Below the pieces are notes generated by a model, which saw nothing but the letters and a program-made list of their open reading frames with translations, made no database searches and was not told the origin of the DNA. Below, piece by piece: positions 27,132-35,669 of a stretch of 64,000 bases of DNA. This DNA comes from an uncultured Lachnospiraceae bacterium. Lineage in GTDB: Bacteria; Bacillota; Clostridia; Lachnospirales; Lachnospiraceae. Each line of letters opens with the position of its first letter. The stretch's first letter is position 1. The stretch spans positions 114,296-178,295 of the forward strand of contig CAJTPU010000004.1 in the NCBI GenBank assembly GCA_910578335.1, in the 5' to 3' direction. The translations under genes and the position numbers were made by a program.

Positions 27132-28334
27132 ATGAAGACAGTAAAAATTATTTTAATTACCATATTATGCGGGCTGATTGCCTTTCTGGGCATGGCGCTG
27201 GCATGGGGTGTTCGCTCGGAAAGCGGATTTTATCGTGGATTCGGGCAGTCATATAAGCTTGCAAAAGAGTGGGAGATACCGGCAGCGGAAGTGGAAAGCC
27301 TGTATGTCAATTACAATATGAATTCCAATGACGTTTATCTGTTTGAAGGAACAGGGGATAGCATTGTGATTCGCGAATACACCAATTTTGAGGGGAAGGA
27401 AGAATGGCTTTCTACTGTAGAACAGGAAGGAAGCACGCTGGCTATCAGAGGACAGCGGCGCCGCTCCGGCTTTTTTCTGTTTGGTATTTCACGGGAGGAT
27501 GCCTATGTAGAAATTTATCTGCCATCGGGGCTTTTGACAGAGATGGAAATTGTAACGACCAGCGGCGAAATCCGCTCAGAGCGGGATTTTACGGTTGACG
27601 GAAGCTTTTCTGTGGAGAGCAGCAGCGGCGATATCTGTTTTCAAAAAGTGGAGGCGGGGAAAATAATGGCAGGTGCCAGCAGCGGAAGTATTGCCTTTGA
27701 CTATGCGGCGGGAACGGTTATAGCAGGGGCGAGCAGCGGCGATATCTACTTTCGGGAAATAGCGGGTGATGCACAAATCTCTACCAGCAGCGGTGAAATT
27801 ACAGTGGAGCGGATAGACGGCGATGCAGAATTTTCTGCGAGCAGCGGTGATGTAAGGCTGAGACACGCGGAGGGCGATGTAAAAATTTCCACCAGCAGCG
27901 GTGAAATTCAGGTGCTGGGAGGAAGCGGTACAAGAATTATCAGCGCTTCGTCAGGCTCCATCACGCTGGCAGATATCAATGGCAGGTTTGATTTAAGAAC
28001 GACCAGCGGCGAGATTTCCGTAGAAAATGGAAAGGGATACGGGGAAGCTGAGGCAAGCAGCGGTGATGTCTCTGTCAGCTTGCGTAGTCTGGAGGGCGAT
28101 TTGGACATTGATACGACCAGCGGTGAGGTCAGGATATATCTTCCGGAGGATGCGTCTTTTGCTTTTGTATTCAGCTCTGCCAGTGGAGAGTGTGAGACGT
28201 TTTTTGACGACTGCCTTTCATACAACAAGCGGGGCACCTCTGCAAAAGGAGATTATGGCAGCAGTCCCGATTTTGATATCAGCATTGCGACATCAAGCGG
28301 CGATGCAAGGGTCGGCACCTCTACAAAACCCTGA
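27132..28334 (+). CDS. DUF4097 beta-strand-repeat protein
   Basis: 400 aa. One N-terminal membrane helix (about 5-25), then an extracytoplasmic beta-helix-like domain. About eight 18-20-residue units of the type 'TSSGEIxxxxxxG-xxxxAS' alternate TSSGEI with ASSGDI. The family (DUF4097, LiaG-like) sits in envelope-stress operons. 26 bp behind the permease-prefix gene. Its last 14 bp overlap the convergent kinase gene. Confidence 0.93.
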   Translation: MKTVKIILITILCGLIAFLGMALAWGVRSESGFYRGFGQSYKLAKEWEIPAAEVESLYVNYNMNSNDVYLFEGTGDSIVIREYTNFEGKEEWLSTVEQEGSTLAIRGQRRRSGFFLFGISREDAYVEIYLPSGLLTEMEIVTTSGEIRSERDFTVDGSFSVESSSGDICFQKVEAGKIMAGASSGSIAFDYAAGTVIAGASSGDIYFREIAGDAQISTSSGEITVERIDGDAEFSASSGDVRLRHAEGDVKISTSSGEIQVLGGSGTRIISASSGSITLADINGRFDLRTTSGEISVENGKGYGEAEASSGDVSVSLRSLEGDLDIDTTSGEVRIYLPEDASFAFVFSSASGECETFFDDCLSYNKRGTSAKGDYGSSPDFDISIATSSGDARVGTSTKP

Positions 28335-30195
28335 TTGTAAACCAGGGCTTTGGAATCAGCCTGTAGATGGCAGGCTCTTGGGAATCACTGATGAATAATT
28401 CCTCGAGCCACGGCATGTCAAGCAGAAAGGTGTAATCGGTGACAGTGTCTGGCAGGGTTAAGCAGGTCAAGGTCTTCGCTTTGGGTAATTCTGCAAAATC
28501 AGAGATAGGATTGTCATCTAAATTTAAGCCCCAGAGACTTGAAAAATCCTCCAGCCCCTCCAGACTGTCAATCTGATTCAGCGCCAGGTCCAGGGCACCA
28601 ATCGGTTCAAAGCAGGCGAGTTCCTTTAAAGAAGTGATGCCACAGTTGCTCGCGAAGAGTCTCTGTGGGGAGATAATACCGGAAATATAAATAAGGCTCT
28701 CCACAGACAGATAGGAGCAGGCGAATTCCTGGAGGGGAAGACCGGCAAGAGAATCCCAATCGTCAGCGGGAATATTCCCTATAAGCAGATGGCGGATGGG
28801 AAGCTCTGAGATTGGAGCAAGGGAGGTAACAGCAGATTCCGTGCAGTCCAGATATGTAAGACCGCGGCAGCCCTCCAAAGGTGACAGAGAGGTAACAATA
28901 GTCTCTGCGATAAAAAGCGTATTCAGGCTGTCGCAGCCTTCGAGGGCAGTCAAGTCCCACAGTGGATTTCCACACAGGGAAAGGGTGGTCAGAGGCAGCT
29001 TTCCAAGGGGTGCAATATCATATATATTCTGATAGTCAAGAATGACTACGGAGAGGTTGGGCATTTTTGCCAGAAGGGAGATATCCGTAATGTCACCGTA
29101 ACCGTGAGGTACATCATTGACAGTGTGGCAGGTCTGATGCCCAAAATGCTCCGAAATATTGTGGAAAACCGTGTCGCCGCATATCAGTAGCTGCGTGATT
29201 TGCGCAAGGTCTTCTTCGTAGACAGGCTCGCCGTTTGTTTTTCCCAGTTCTTCGCGGATGGCGGTTTCCAGAAGGGGGGAAGAAAAGACAATTGCTTTTT
29301 CTGTGTGCAGCAGAGGAAGAAAAAACAGGCAGAGTGAAGCAATAAACATAACAACAGAAATACATCCAAAAAGAAAGGTGTATTTCTGCTTTTTATTTGG
29401 CAGCAGTGCAGAAAGGGCTGTTTGCACCTGCTCTATATCGGAGTAGCGGTTTTCAGGGTCAAAAGAGACACATTTTTTAATGATGGCGGCAGCGCGTCCG
29501 GGCAGACCGTTCAGACTGCCAGTCTGCATTTTAAGCCGCCCGGTCAGAAGATAGTAAAAAAGAATGCCGAGGGAATAAATATCGGTACGGTTATCTGTCT
29601 GTCTTGCGCCAAACTGTTCGGGTGCGGCAGTATCCGGCGTCCCCATAAACACGGTATCCGGCGAGCCGTCCTCGTGGTAGGTACGGACAGAGCCCATATC
29701 AATCAGGCAGCAGTCTCCTGACGGCTGGCAGACAATATTGGCGGGCTTTAAGTCACGGTAAATGACAGGCGGCGTACAGGAATGAAATCGGGAAAGCATG
29801 CCGCAGAGCTGTCTCATAAGAGGAAGAGCTTCCGTTAAAGAGAGAGGTCCCCGTCTTTCTATCATTTCCTCTAAGGTTTCGCCTTCTATATATTCGCGCA
29901 GAAGGTATGCGCCCTCCTCTGTCTCAAAATAATCAAATACATAGGGAACAAAGCGGAATTTACCCAGAGAAAAAGCGGTGCTTTCCGTGCGTAGCATGTC
30001 TGCGTATTCACCGGATGCAAATTTGCAGAGCACCTTCTGACCGTTGTCTTTTTGCAGAACCCATACCTTTTTTCTATCTTTATCTGCAAGGCAGGATACA
30101 TAATGATACTGTGAAAGCCTGTCCGGCAAGACAGGCGCTTCTTTTGTATAAAGCTGAGAAAATTCAGCAGCTTGCGGATTTTCTTTATCATTCAT
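28321..30195 (-). CDS. Membrane Ser/Thr protein kinase with extracellular leucine-rich repeats
   Basis: 624 aa from the ATG that overlaps the stop of the upstream gene (ATGA). Kinase domain about 25-275 with a Lys in QKVLCKFASG, catalytic loop 'VIYRDLKPANIV', DMG in place of DFG ('IDMGSVRTY') and APEQF; it looks active. One helix (about 298-322) and an extracytoplasmic part with InlA-like LRRs ('LTTLSLCGNPLWDLTALEGC', about 390-610). It has no PASTA repeats, so it is not the usual PrkC sensor. The LRRs are a plausible ligand or partner-binding sensor. Confidence 0.92.
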   Translation of the reverse strand: MNDKENPQAAEFSQLYTKEAPVLPDRLSQYHYVSCLADKDRKKVWVLQKDNGQKVLCKFASGEYADMLRTESTAFSLGKFRFVPYVFDYFETEEGAYLLREYIEGETLEEMIERRGPLSLTEALPLMRQLCGMLSRFHSCTPPVIYRDLKPANIVCQPSGDCCLIDMGSVRTYHEDGSPDTVFMGTPDTAAPEQFGARQTDNRTDIYSLGILFYYLLTGRLKMQTGSLNGLPGRAAAIIKKCVSFDPENRYSDIEQVQTALSALLPNKKQKYTFLFGCISVVMFIASLCLFFLPLLHTEKAIVFSSPLLETAIREELGKTNGEPVYEEDLAQITQLLICGDTVFHNISEHFGHQTCHTVNDVPHGYGDITDISLLAKMPNLSVVILDYQNIYDIAPLGKLPLTTLSLCGNPLWDLTALEGCDSLNTLFIAETIVTSLSPLEGCRGLTYLDCTESAVTSLAPISELPIRHLLIGNIPADDWDSLAGLPLQEFACSYLSVESLIYISGIISPQRLFASNCGITSLKELACFEPIGALDLALNQIDSLEGLEDFSSLWGLNLDDNPISDFAELPKAKTLTCLTLPDTVTDYTFLLDMPWLEELFISDSQEPAIYRLIPKPWFTIRVL

Positions 30196-30644
30196 AATAG
30201 AGGAACTTCTCCGATATCTTCCAAAAAGGAATTTGTTTCGTCCAAAGACATTTTTTTCTGAAAGCAAAAAAGAATGCCGGCATCTCTGCGGATTTTCGGA
30301 TAGAGAATCCCTTTGCCCGCAAGAGTAAGAAGCCGCTGTGTGTCATTTGTGTCAAGCCGCATGGCAAGCGCTATGCGGAGGACAATATCACGCCCGGGCA
30401 AACGCTCACCGCTGACAAACTGGTAGGCGTAGGTTTTGCTGATACACGCATTGGAAATCAAGTGCGAAACGGAAACCTGCTTTTCCTCCATAAGCCGGCT
30501 TAAGTACTCATGGAAGGAACCGGATTTGATTTCGTTTAAATACCGGTCACGAAACTGGTTAGGAGAGGCTTCCAAAAGCTTCATCAGCTTTGCAGTGGTT
30601 GGAAGCGTATTTGTGTCGTGGGAGGCGGAAAAATGTCGTGCCAT
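30192..30644 (-). CDS. HTH (Cro/CI-like) protein coupled to the kinase
   Basis: 150 aa from the ATG behind AAGGGA. Central helix-turn-helix (about 60-120) with 'SVSHLISNACISKTYAYQFV' and 'GRDIVLRIALAMRLDTNDTQ'. The C-terminal extension is of unknown role. Its stop overlaps the kinase ATG, so the two proteins are made together; the HTH protein may be the kinase's substrate (inference). Confidence 0.85.
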   Translation of the reverse strand: MARHFSASHDTNTLPTTAKLMKLLEASPNQFRDRYLNEIKSGSFHEYLSRLMEEKQVSVSHLISNACISKTYAYQFVSGERLPGRDIVLRIALAMRLDTNDTQRLLTLAGKGILYPKIRRDAGILFCFQKKMSLDETNSFLEDIGEVPLL

Positions 30645-30823
30645 GGGGAAATCCCTTCTGTTTATTTGCAACATTTTCAGAGTAACTTTGTAATTAGTGT
30701 AGGATATCATGTCTGCCGCAAAAAATCAACTATATTTTGAAAAGTCCGCAAACTGCGTACCAAATACAGACAAAAGTAAGGTACTATTAAAATTGTGGTA
30801 GAATTGAAAGGAGCATTTTTATT

Positions 30824-31813
30824 ATGGGCTTAATGAATTTTCTTTCATCATCGGTTCGAGCGGCTGTTGATTCGGTAAAAGATGGTGATATAGCAAACCT
30901 TATGGAGGGCGGACTTATCGGAAACAAAATAAAGCGCGAGCAAAAAATGGCTGTACAGCAAGCCGAAAGCCGCAAAAAGCCGGGAAAGCTCTGCGACAGT
31001 CAGTGTCCCGTAGACGATATGCGGTGCGAAGCCTGCCTTATTAAGCAGCAGGAGATTATAGACGGTCTTGAGGGTTTAAATGCGCTTGAAACCGCTATTA
31101 ACAGCTTAAAGGGACAAAGCGTTGAAATATCCGGCGCATGCTCGCTTTGCGGCGCGCCTGTTGAAAAGGGTGTAAAAGAGTGTCCCTACTGCGGAACTGT
31201 GTATCAGGCGGAAGCGCTGCTGGCTAATCTGCCGAAAACAGATATGGAACGCGATAAAATGCTGCTGGATGTGACAACCAATGTATTTGCGGAATACACT
31301 GCACTGTACAAAAAGCAAATCGAATATAAACAAGAAAATGTTAAGCTTCCAAGAATAATGAAAGGCTTCACCAATATAATCGCGGCGAATATGAAAAACG
31401 GAATGGATATGAATTCGGATATGATTAGACAGGGGGCGTCTGACAATGGCGTAAGTTATCCGACATATATTGCGGGCGTAATGACGGGACAATATCAGTC
31501 TGTGGCTATGATAAATCTTCAGAAGCAACTGGACCAAACAAACGAGAGGCTTGCAGAAATTGGACGGCAGCAGGAAAGAAGCCGTCAAATCGAAGCGGAA
31601 CGTCAGGCAAAGTTAGCGAAGACAAATCAGGAAAGAAATGAGATACAAAGCCGAATGTTTGCGGGTTCTGCTCCTCAATATAGCGGTGCTCCTGTGGGTT
31701 CATGCTGCGGAAGTTGTCAATATTATGTAGCTTATTCCAAGACATGTTTAGAAAACAAATACCGTCATCCCAGCGGACCGAATGACTATTGTGGCAGTTA
31801 TAGGTCACTGTAA
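30824..31813 (+). CDS. Zinc-ribbon coiled-coil protein of unknown function
   Basis: 329 aa. Three Cys-rich spots: CDSQCPVDDMRCEAC near 60, a CxxC-CxxC zinc ribbon ('CSLCGAPVEKGVKECPYCG') near 105-123 and a terminal 'CCGSCQYYVAYSKTC'. A Gln/Glu/Arg-rich coiled coil lies at about 235-285. 21 bp before the SPFH gene. By position it may play the part of zinc-ribbon YdjG in the Bacillus ydjGHI set, but no sequence homology is claimed. Confidence 0.8.
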   Translation: MGLMNFLSSSVRAAVDSVKDGDIANLMEGGLIGNKIKREQKMAVQQAESRKKPGKLCDSQCPVDDMRCEACLIKQQEIIDGLEGLNALETAINSLKGQSVEISGACSLCGAPVEKGVKECPYCGTVYQAEALLANLPKTDMERDKMLLDVTTNVFAEYTALYKKQIEYKQENVKLPRIMKGFTNIIAANMKNGMDMNSDMIRQGASDNGVSYPTYIAGVMTGQYQSVAMINLQKQLDQTNERLAEIGRQQERSRQIEAERQAKLAKTNQERNEIQSRMFAGSAPQYSGAPVGSCCGSCQYYVAYSKTCLENKYRHPSGPNDYCGSYRSL

Positions 31814-31834
31814 TAAAAATACGGAGGTAAAAAC

Positions 31835-33022
31835 ATGGGGCTGATAAAAGCGTTTACAAACAGTACAATGTCCTATATAGGAGACTTGTGGGAGGACTAC
31901 ATTTATTGCGATTCCATGGACAGTAATACCCTTGTGCAGAAAGGGCAGGCACGAAAAAGTGCGGGAGCGGACAACAACGCAAGCGACAACGTCATTACCG
32001 AAGGCAGCCGCATCGCTGTAAACGTGGGGCAGATGCTTGTAGTGGTGGAAAACGGCAGGATAATCGACTTTACCGCCGAGCAGGGCGGCTACGAGTACAA
32101 AAGCGAGACTGCCCCGAGTATGTTTTGTGGGAATTTCGGTGAGGGCTTGAAAAAATCTTTTAACGAGATTGCGGGAAGATTTGCGTTTGGCGGTCAGGCT
32201 GCCAACGACCAGCGGGTATATTTTATCAACACAAAGGAAATTTTAGGGAACAAGTTCGGGTTCGGAAATGTTCCATACCGTGACAGTGAGTTCAATATGA
32301 CTATACTTTTGCAGGGCTTCGGGACGTACAGCTACGAAATAACCGACCCAATACTGTTCTACACAAACATCTGCAGCAACGTAGCGGATAAATATGTCAA
32401 AACGTCTATCGAACCTCAGATGAGAGCAGAGCTGCAAAATGCGGTACTTCCCGTTCTGGGCGAGCTTGCGGAAAGCGGAGTGCATTACGACCGCCTTTCG
32501 GGACAGACGGAAAGTATAACCGTTCTGCTGCAAAAACGTCTTGCGGAGCAATGGAAAAATGACCGAGGTATCGAAATAAAGAATATATCGTTCAACACGA
32601 TTCTCCCCGACAACGAAAGCGTTGATAAGATTCGGCAATTGCAGGAATCGCGGGCTTATTCGGGTAACAGGGCTATGCTTGGCGCAAGAGTGGGAGCGGC
32701 ACAGGCAACGGCTATGGAATCCGCCGCGGAAAATTCGGCGGGCGCGGTTACGGGATTTATGGGAATGCACATGGCGCAGAATGCGGGGGCGGTAAATGTA
32801 AACGAGCTTATAAAAAGCGAACCTGTACTTTCTACTGCTGCGCCTACTTTGCAAGCGGGAGAAATATGGGTCTGCTCTTGCGGCATGCAGAATACAATGC
32901 AGTTCTGTCCCAAATGCGGCTCACAAAAGCCCGACAAAAGCTGCTGTCAGAATTGCGGATTTGAAATTCCCGCTCAGTTTGCGAAAATGAAATTCTGCCC
33001 AAACTGCGGAAAGGAGAGGTAG
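31835..33022 (+). CDS. SPFH-domain protein with C-terminal double zinc ribbon (YdjI-like)
   Basis: 395 aa. SPFH (stomatin/flotillin) domain about 45-280 with 'AVNVGQMLVVVENGRIIDFT' and 'NDQRVYFINTKEI'. A helical segment rich in Ala follows, then two C-terminal zinc ribbons: 'CSCGMQNTMQFCPKCG' and CCQNCGFEI with CPNCG. The family is often called virion-core-like or YdjI; in B. subtilis YdjI helps place PspA at the membrane under stress. No PspA gene is visible here. Confidence 0.9.
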   Translation: MGLIKAFTNSTMSYIGDLWEDYIYCDSMDSNTLVQKGQARKSAGADNNASDNVITEGSRIAVNVGQMLVVVENGRIIDFTAEQGGYEYKSETAPSMFCGNFGEGLKKSFNEIAGRFAFGGQAANDQRVYFINTKEILGNKFGFGNVPYRDSEFNMTILLQGFGTYSYEITDPILFYTNICSNVADKYVKTSIEPQMRAELQNAVLPVLGELAESGVHYDRLSGQTESITVLLQKRLAEQWKNDRGIEIKNISFNTILPDNESVDKIRQLQESRAYSGNRAMLGARVGAAQATAMESAAENSAGAVTGFMGMHMAQNAGAVNVNELIKSEPVLSTAAPTLQAGEIWVCSCGMQNTMQFCPKCGSQKPDKSCCQNCGFEIPAQFAKMKFCPNCGKER

Positions 33023-33023
33023 C

Positions 33024-33065
33024 ATGGGATTCCCAAAGAACGGAAAGAGGGGCTTAACAGCATAA
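33024..33065 (+). CDS. Possible 13-codon micro-ORF or remnant
   Basis: ATG GGA TTC ... TAA begins 2 nt after the SPFH stop with GGAGAGG 4 nt upstream. It may be a short coupled peptide or what is left of a third gene of the operon. No homology can be judged at this length. Confidence 0.2.
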   Translation: MGFPKNGKRGLTA

Positions 33066-33097
33066 GGAATATGGTTTTGCTAAAAAATAGGGAAAAT

Positions 33098-33141
33098 GAC
33101 AAAAGGCGGCACAGCCGATAATGGTTGTGCCGCCTTTTGTC
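33098..33141. terminator. Bidirectional terminator between SPFH gene and purC
   Basis: A 19-nt arm (33098-33116) pairs with 33123-33141 with one G-U around a 6-nt loop. The arm ends supply AAAA/TTTT on both strands. Confidence 0.92.
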
Positions 33142-33162
33142 AGGCTATTAAAAAATCGCAGA

Positions 33163-34038
33163 TTATAAAGGCTTTCCTGTCAGCTTCTCGTAACCCTCCA
33201 GATAAATTCTGATGGTTTTTTCCACAATATCCTGCGGCAGCGTCCAGTCGTTGTCAGGATTTGCCTTGAGCCAGTCCCTTGCAAACTGCTTGTCGAAGGA
33301 AGGCTGTCCATGCCCCGGTTCATAACCTTCCGCAGGCCAGAAGCGGGAGCTGTCGGGGGTAAGCATCTCATCACCGAGCACAATATTGCCTTCTTCGTCC
33401 AAGCCAAATTCAAACTTTGTATCCGCGATGATGATACCGCGGCTGCGTGCATATTCTGCACATTTCTTATATAGGGCAATGGTATAATCCCGAAGCTTTT
33501 CCGCGTATTCGAGTCCTTTCCCGGGGAAGCGCTTTTCAAGATAGTCCACACTCTGCTCAAAAGAAATATTTTCGTCATGGTCGCCGATTTCTGCTTTGGT
33601 GGAAGGGGTATAGATTGGCTCCGGCAGCTTGTCGGATTCGCGCAGTCCTTCCGGCAGCTTGATGCCGCAGACCTCGCCCGTCTTCTGGTAGCTTGCCCAG
33701 CCGCTGCCGGTTATGTAGCCGCGGACAATACATTCAATGGGGAGCATGTTTAATTTACGGCACAGCATACTGTTGCCGTCAAACTGCGGCTGCCTGAAAA
33801 ATTCCGGCATATCTGCCACATCAACGGAAATCATGTGGTTTGGCAGAATATCCTTTGTCATGTCAAACCAGAATTTAGACATCTGGGTCAGCACTGCGCC
33901 CTTCTTATCTACCTTGTTGTGAAGAATTACGTCAAAGCAACTGATTCTGTCGGTTGCAACCATAATCAGACTGTCGCCGTTATCATAAATTTCACGTACC
34001 TTGCCTTCTTTGACAGGTTTCATTTCCTGAACACTCAT
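33163..34038 (-). CDS. purC: SAICAR synthase
   Basis: Phosphoribosylaminoimidazole-succinocarboxamide synthase of purine synthesis. 291 aa from 'MSVQEMKPVKEGKVREIY' with AAAGGAG 9 nt upstream. Family motifs: VREIYDNGDSLIMVATDRIS, 'ECIVRGYITGSGWASY', 'DHDENISFEQ', 'IADTKFEFGLDEEGNIVLGD' and 'MLTPDSSRFW'. Stands alone here, outside a pur operon. Confidence 0.97.
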   Translation of the reverse strand: MSVQEMKPVKEGKVREIYDNGDSLIMVATDRISCFDVILHNKVDKKGAVLTQMSKFWFDMTKDILPNHMISVDVADMPEFFRQPQFDGNSMLCRKLNMLPIECIVRGYITGSGWASYQKTGEVCGIKLPEGLRESDKLPEPIYTPSTKAEIGDHDENISFEQSVDYLEKRFPGKGLEYAEKLRDYTIALYKKCAEYARSRGIIIADTKFEFGLDEEGNIVLGDEMLTPDSSRFWPAEGYEPGHGQPSFDKQFARDWLKANPDNDWTLPQDIVEKTIRIYLEGYEKLTGKPL

Positions 34039-34165
34039 CTTCTGACTCCTTTGCGTTTGCTGTTTGTTATCTGCCCTAAGTGTATTGTGTTTTAGGAAAA
34101 AAATCAAGAGATTCTTTTGCATCTGCAAAATCTGGGGGAAGGGGGGAACATATTTTGAAAAATAA

Positions 34166-34203
34166 TAAAAAAGGAGCTGCACATATTGAAATGGCAGCTC
34201 CTT
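34166..34203 (-). terminator. Terminator of the perR-rubrerythrin-rubredoxin run
   Basis: AAGGAGCTGC (34171-34180) pairs perfectly with GCAGCTCCTT (34194-34203). On the minus strand it is followed by TTTTTTATTATT. Confidence 0.85.
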
Positions 34204-34214
34204 GTGTGGATTAT

Positions 34215-34388
34215 TTAGTTGTAGTTGTCAATGCAGGGCTGGAACATATCCTTGCTTACGCCGCACAGAGGGCAGCACCAGTCGTCCGGCAGGTCCTCAA
34301 ATGCCGTGCCGGGAGCAATGCCGTGCTCAGGGTCACCTTTTTCAGGGTCATAAGTATAGCCGCAGGGATTACAAAAATATTTTTTCAT
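34215..34388 (-). CDS. Rubredoxin
   Basis: 57 aa. Iron-binding Cys pairs at CNPCGY (residues 6-9, with Pro-Cys-Gly) and CPLCG (39-42), plus the family pattern 'YTYDPEKGDPEHGIAPGTAF' and LPDDWCCPLCG. An electron carrier for the rubrerythrin encoded upstream. AAGGAG lies 10 nt before the start. Confidence 0.96.
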   Translation of the reverse strand: MKKYFCNPCGYTYDPEKGDPEHGIAPGTAFEDLPDDWCCPLCGVSKDMFQPCIDNYN

Positions 34389-34485
34389 ATCAACAGTCTC
34401 CTTTATTTGGTATTATTTGAAAAATCTGTATGTTACAAAATACCTCTTCAAAAGCCTTTGAAAAGCCTATCACATTGTGTTCCGA

Positions 34486-35025
34486 TTATCCGAAATACCT
34501 CTTTAATAACCCCTCGAATGCTTTTCCGTGTCTTGCCTCGTCACGAGCCATCTCATGAACGGTGTCATGGATTGCATCCAGATTCAGAGCCTTTGCTCTC
34601 TTTGCAAGGTCAAACTTGCCTGCAGTAGCACCGTTTTCAGCGTCCACTCTCATTTCCAGATTCTTCTTGGTAGAGTCGGTTACAACCTCGCCTAAGAGCT
34701 CTGCAAATTTGGCAGCATGTTCTGCTTCCTCATAAGCAGCTTTCTCCCAGTACAGACCAATTTCAGGATAGCCTTCTCTGTGAGCTACCCTTGCCATGGC
34801 AAGGTACATACCAACCTCAGAGCACTCGCCTTCAAAATTTGCACGGAGGTCCTTGATGATATCCTCGGGAACGCCCTGTGCTACGCCTACGACATGCTCT
34901 GCAGCCCATGTCTTTTCACCAGCCTGCACCGTAAATTTTTCTGCGGGAGCGTGGCAGATAGGACATTCAGCCGGCGCTGCATCTCCTTCGTGAACATAAC
35001 CGCATACCTGACATACATATTTCAT
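34486..35025 (-). CDS. Rubrerythrin (N-terminal rubredoxin domain)
   Basis: 179 aa from 'MKYVCQVCGYVHEG'. The rubredoxin-like domain comes first (CQVCG and CPICH), then a four-helix di-iron domain with 'ANFEGECSEVGMYLAMARVA', 'YEEAEHAAKFAELLGE' and 'HEMARDEARHGKAFEGLL'. This is the reverse domain order of classical rubrerythrin, as in clostridial 'reverse rubrerythrins' that reduce peroxide and oxygen. 28 bp behind perR. Confidence 0.96.
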   Translation of the reverse strand: MKYVCQVCGYVHEGDAAPAECPICHAPAEKFTVQAGEKTWAAEHVVGVAQGVPEDIIKDLRANFEGECSEVGMYLAMARVAHREGYPEIGLYWEKAAYEEAEHAAKFAELLGEVVTDSTKKNLEMRVDAENGATAGKFDLAKRAKALNLDAIHDTVHEMARDEARHGKAFEGLLKRYFG

Positions 35026-35053
35026 ACTTTTCTCTCCTTTTATATTAAAATTT

Positions 35054-35455
35054 TTAATTGCTATCTCCAGTTTCTTTTTTGCAGCAGTTTCCACAGACGC
35101 CGTAAAAATAGGTGACATGTCCGGCTATTCTGCCGTCAAAGCCGGCTCCGGCAAGCCTTAATATGGAATCAATGTTCTGCATATCGAGGTCGATTACGCT
35201 GCCGCATTCCGTGCATACAAAGTGGTAGTGCGGGGAAGTATCATAGTCAAAATGGTCCACGCCGTCCCCGACCCTAAGCCTTGTAATTTCACCGGCATCG
35301 ACTAACATGGTAAGATTGCGGTATACGGTTCCAAGACTGATATTGGGAATCTGCCGCCGAATTGCCATGTATACGGCATCCGCCGTGGGATGGTCTTTGC
35401 GGGAAGCAAGGCAGGCTTTGATTTCTTCGCGCTGTCTGCTGTACTTAGTTGCCAT
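35054..35455 (-). CDS. perR: Fur-family regulator, PerR type
   Basis: 133 aa. Winged helix ('HPTADAVYMAIRRQIPNISL', 'GTVYRNLTMLVDAGEI') and a metal-binding dimerisation part: regulatory-site residues in 'HFDYDTSPHYHFVC' and zinc Cys in CTECG and 'CGNCCKK'. Position first in a peroxide-defence run argues for PerR rather than Fur or Zur. Strong RBS AAAGGAGGAAG. Confidence 0.9.
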   Translation of the reverse strand: MATKYSRQREEIKACLASRKDHPTADAVYMAIRRQIPNISLGTVYRNLTMLVDAGEITRLRVGDGVDHFDYDTSPHYHFVCTECGSVIDLDMQNIDSILRLAGAGFDGRIAGHVTYFYGVCGNCCKKETGDSN

Positions 35456-35491
35456 ACTTCCTCCTTTAAAAATAAGAATGATTACTGTTTT

Positions 35492-35519
35492 ATTATAACG
35501 ATATTTTGGACATTGTCAA
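35492..35519 (-). promoter_or_regulatory. Promoter of the perR run
   Basis: On the minus strand TTGACA (35519-35514), 16-bp spacer, TATAAT (35497-35492), about 36 bp before perR. A TTATAAT half-site overlaps the -10 box and resembles half of a Per box; a full dyad is not seen. Confidence 0.65.
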
Positions 35520-35669
35520 TAGCCTGCTGCGTTGTTTATATTTTTTTTAGGATATTCTTCTTTACAGTTAATTTCTTTTTTCGATAAACAGTGTTATAAT
35601 CGGCTATATAACAGAGTATAAGCCGTCCGGTGCGCCGGATAAAAGGATTTGCGGAAAGGCAGAAATAAT

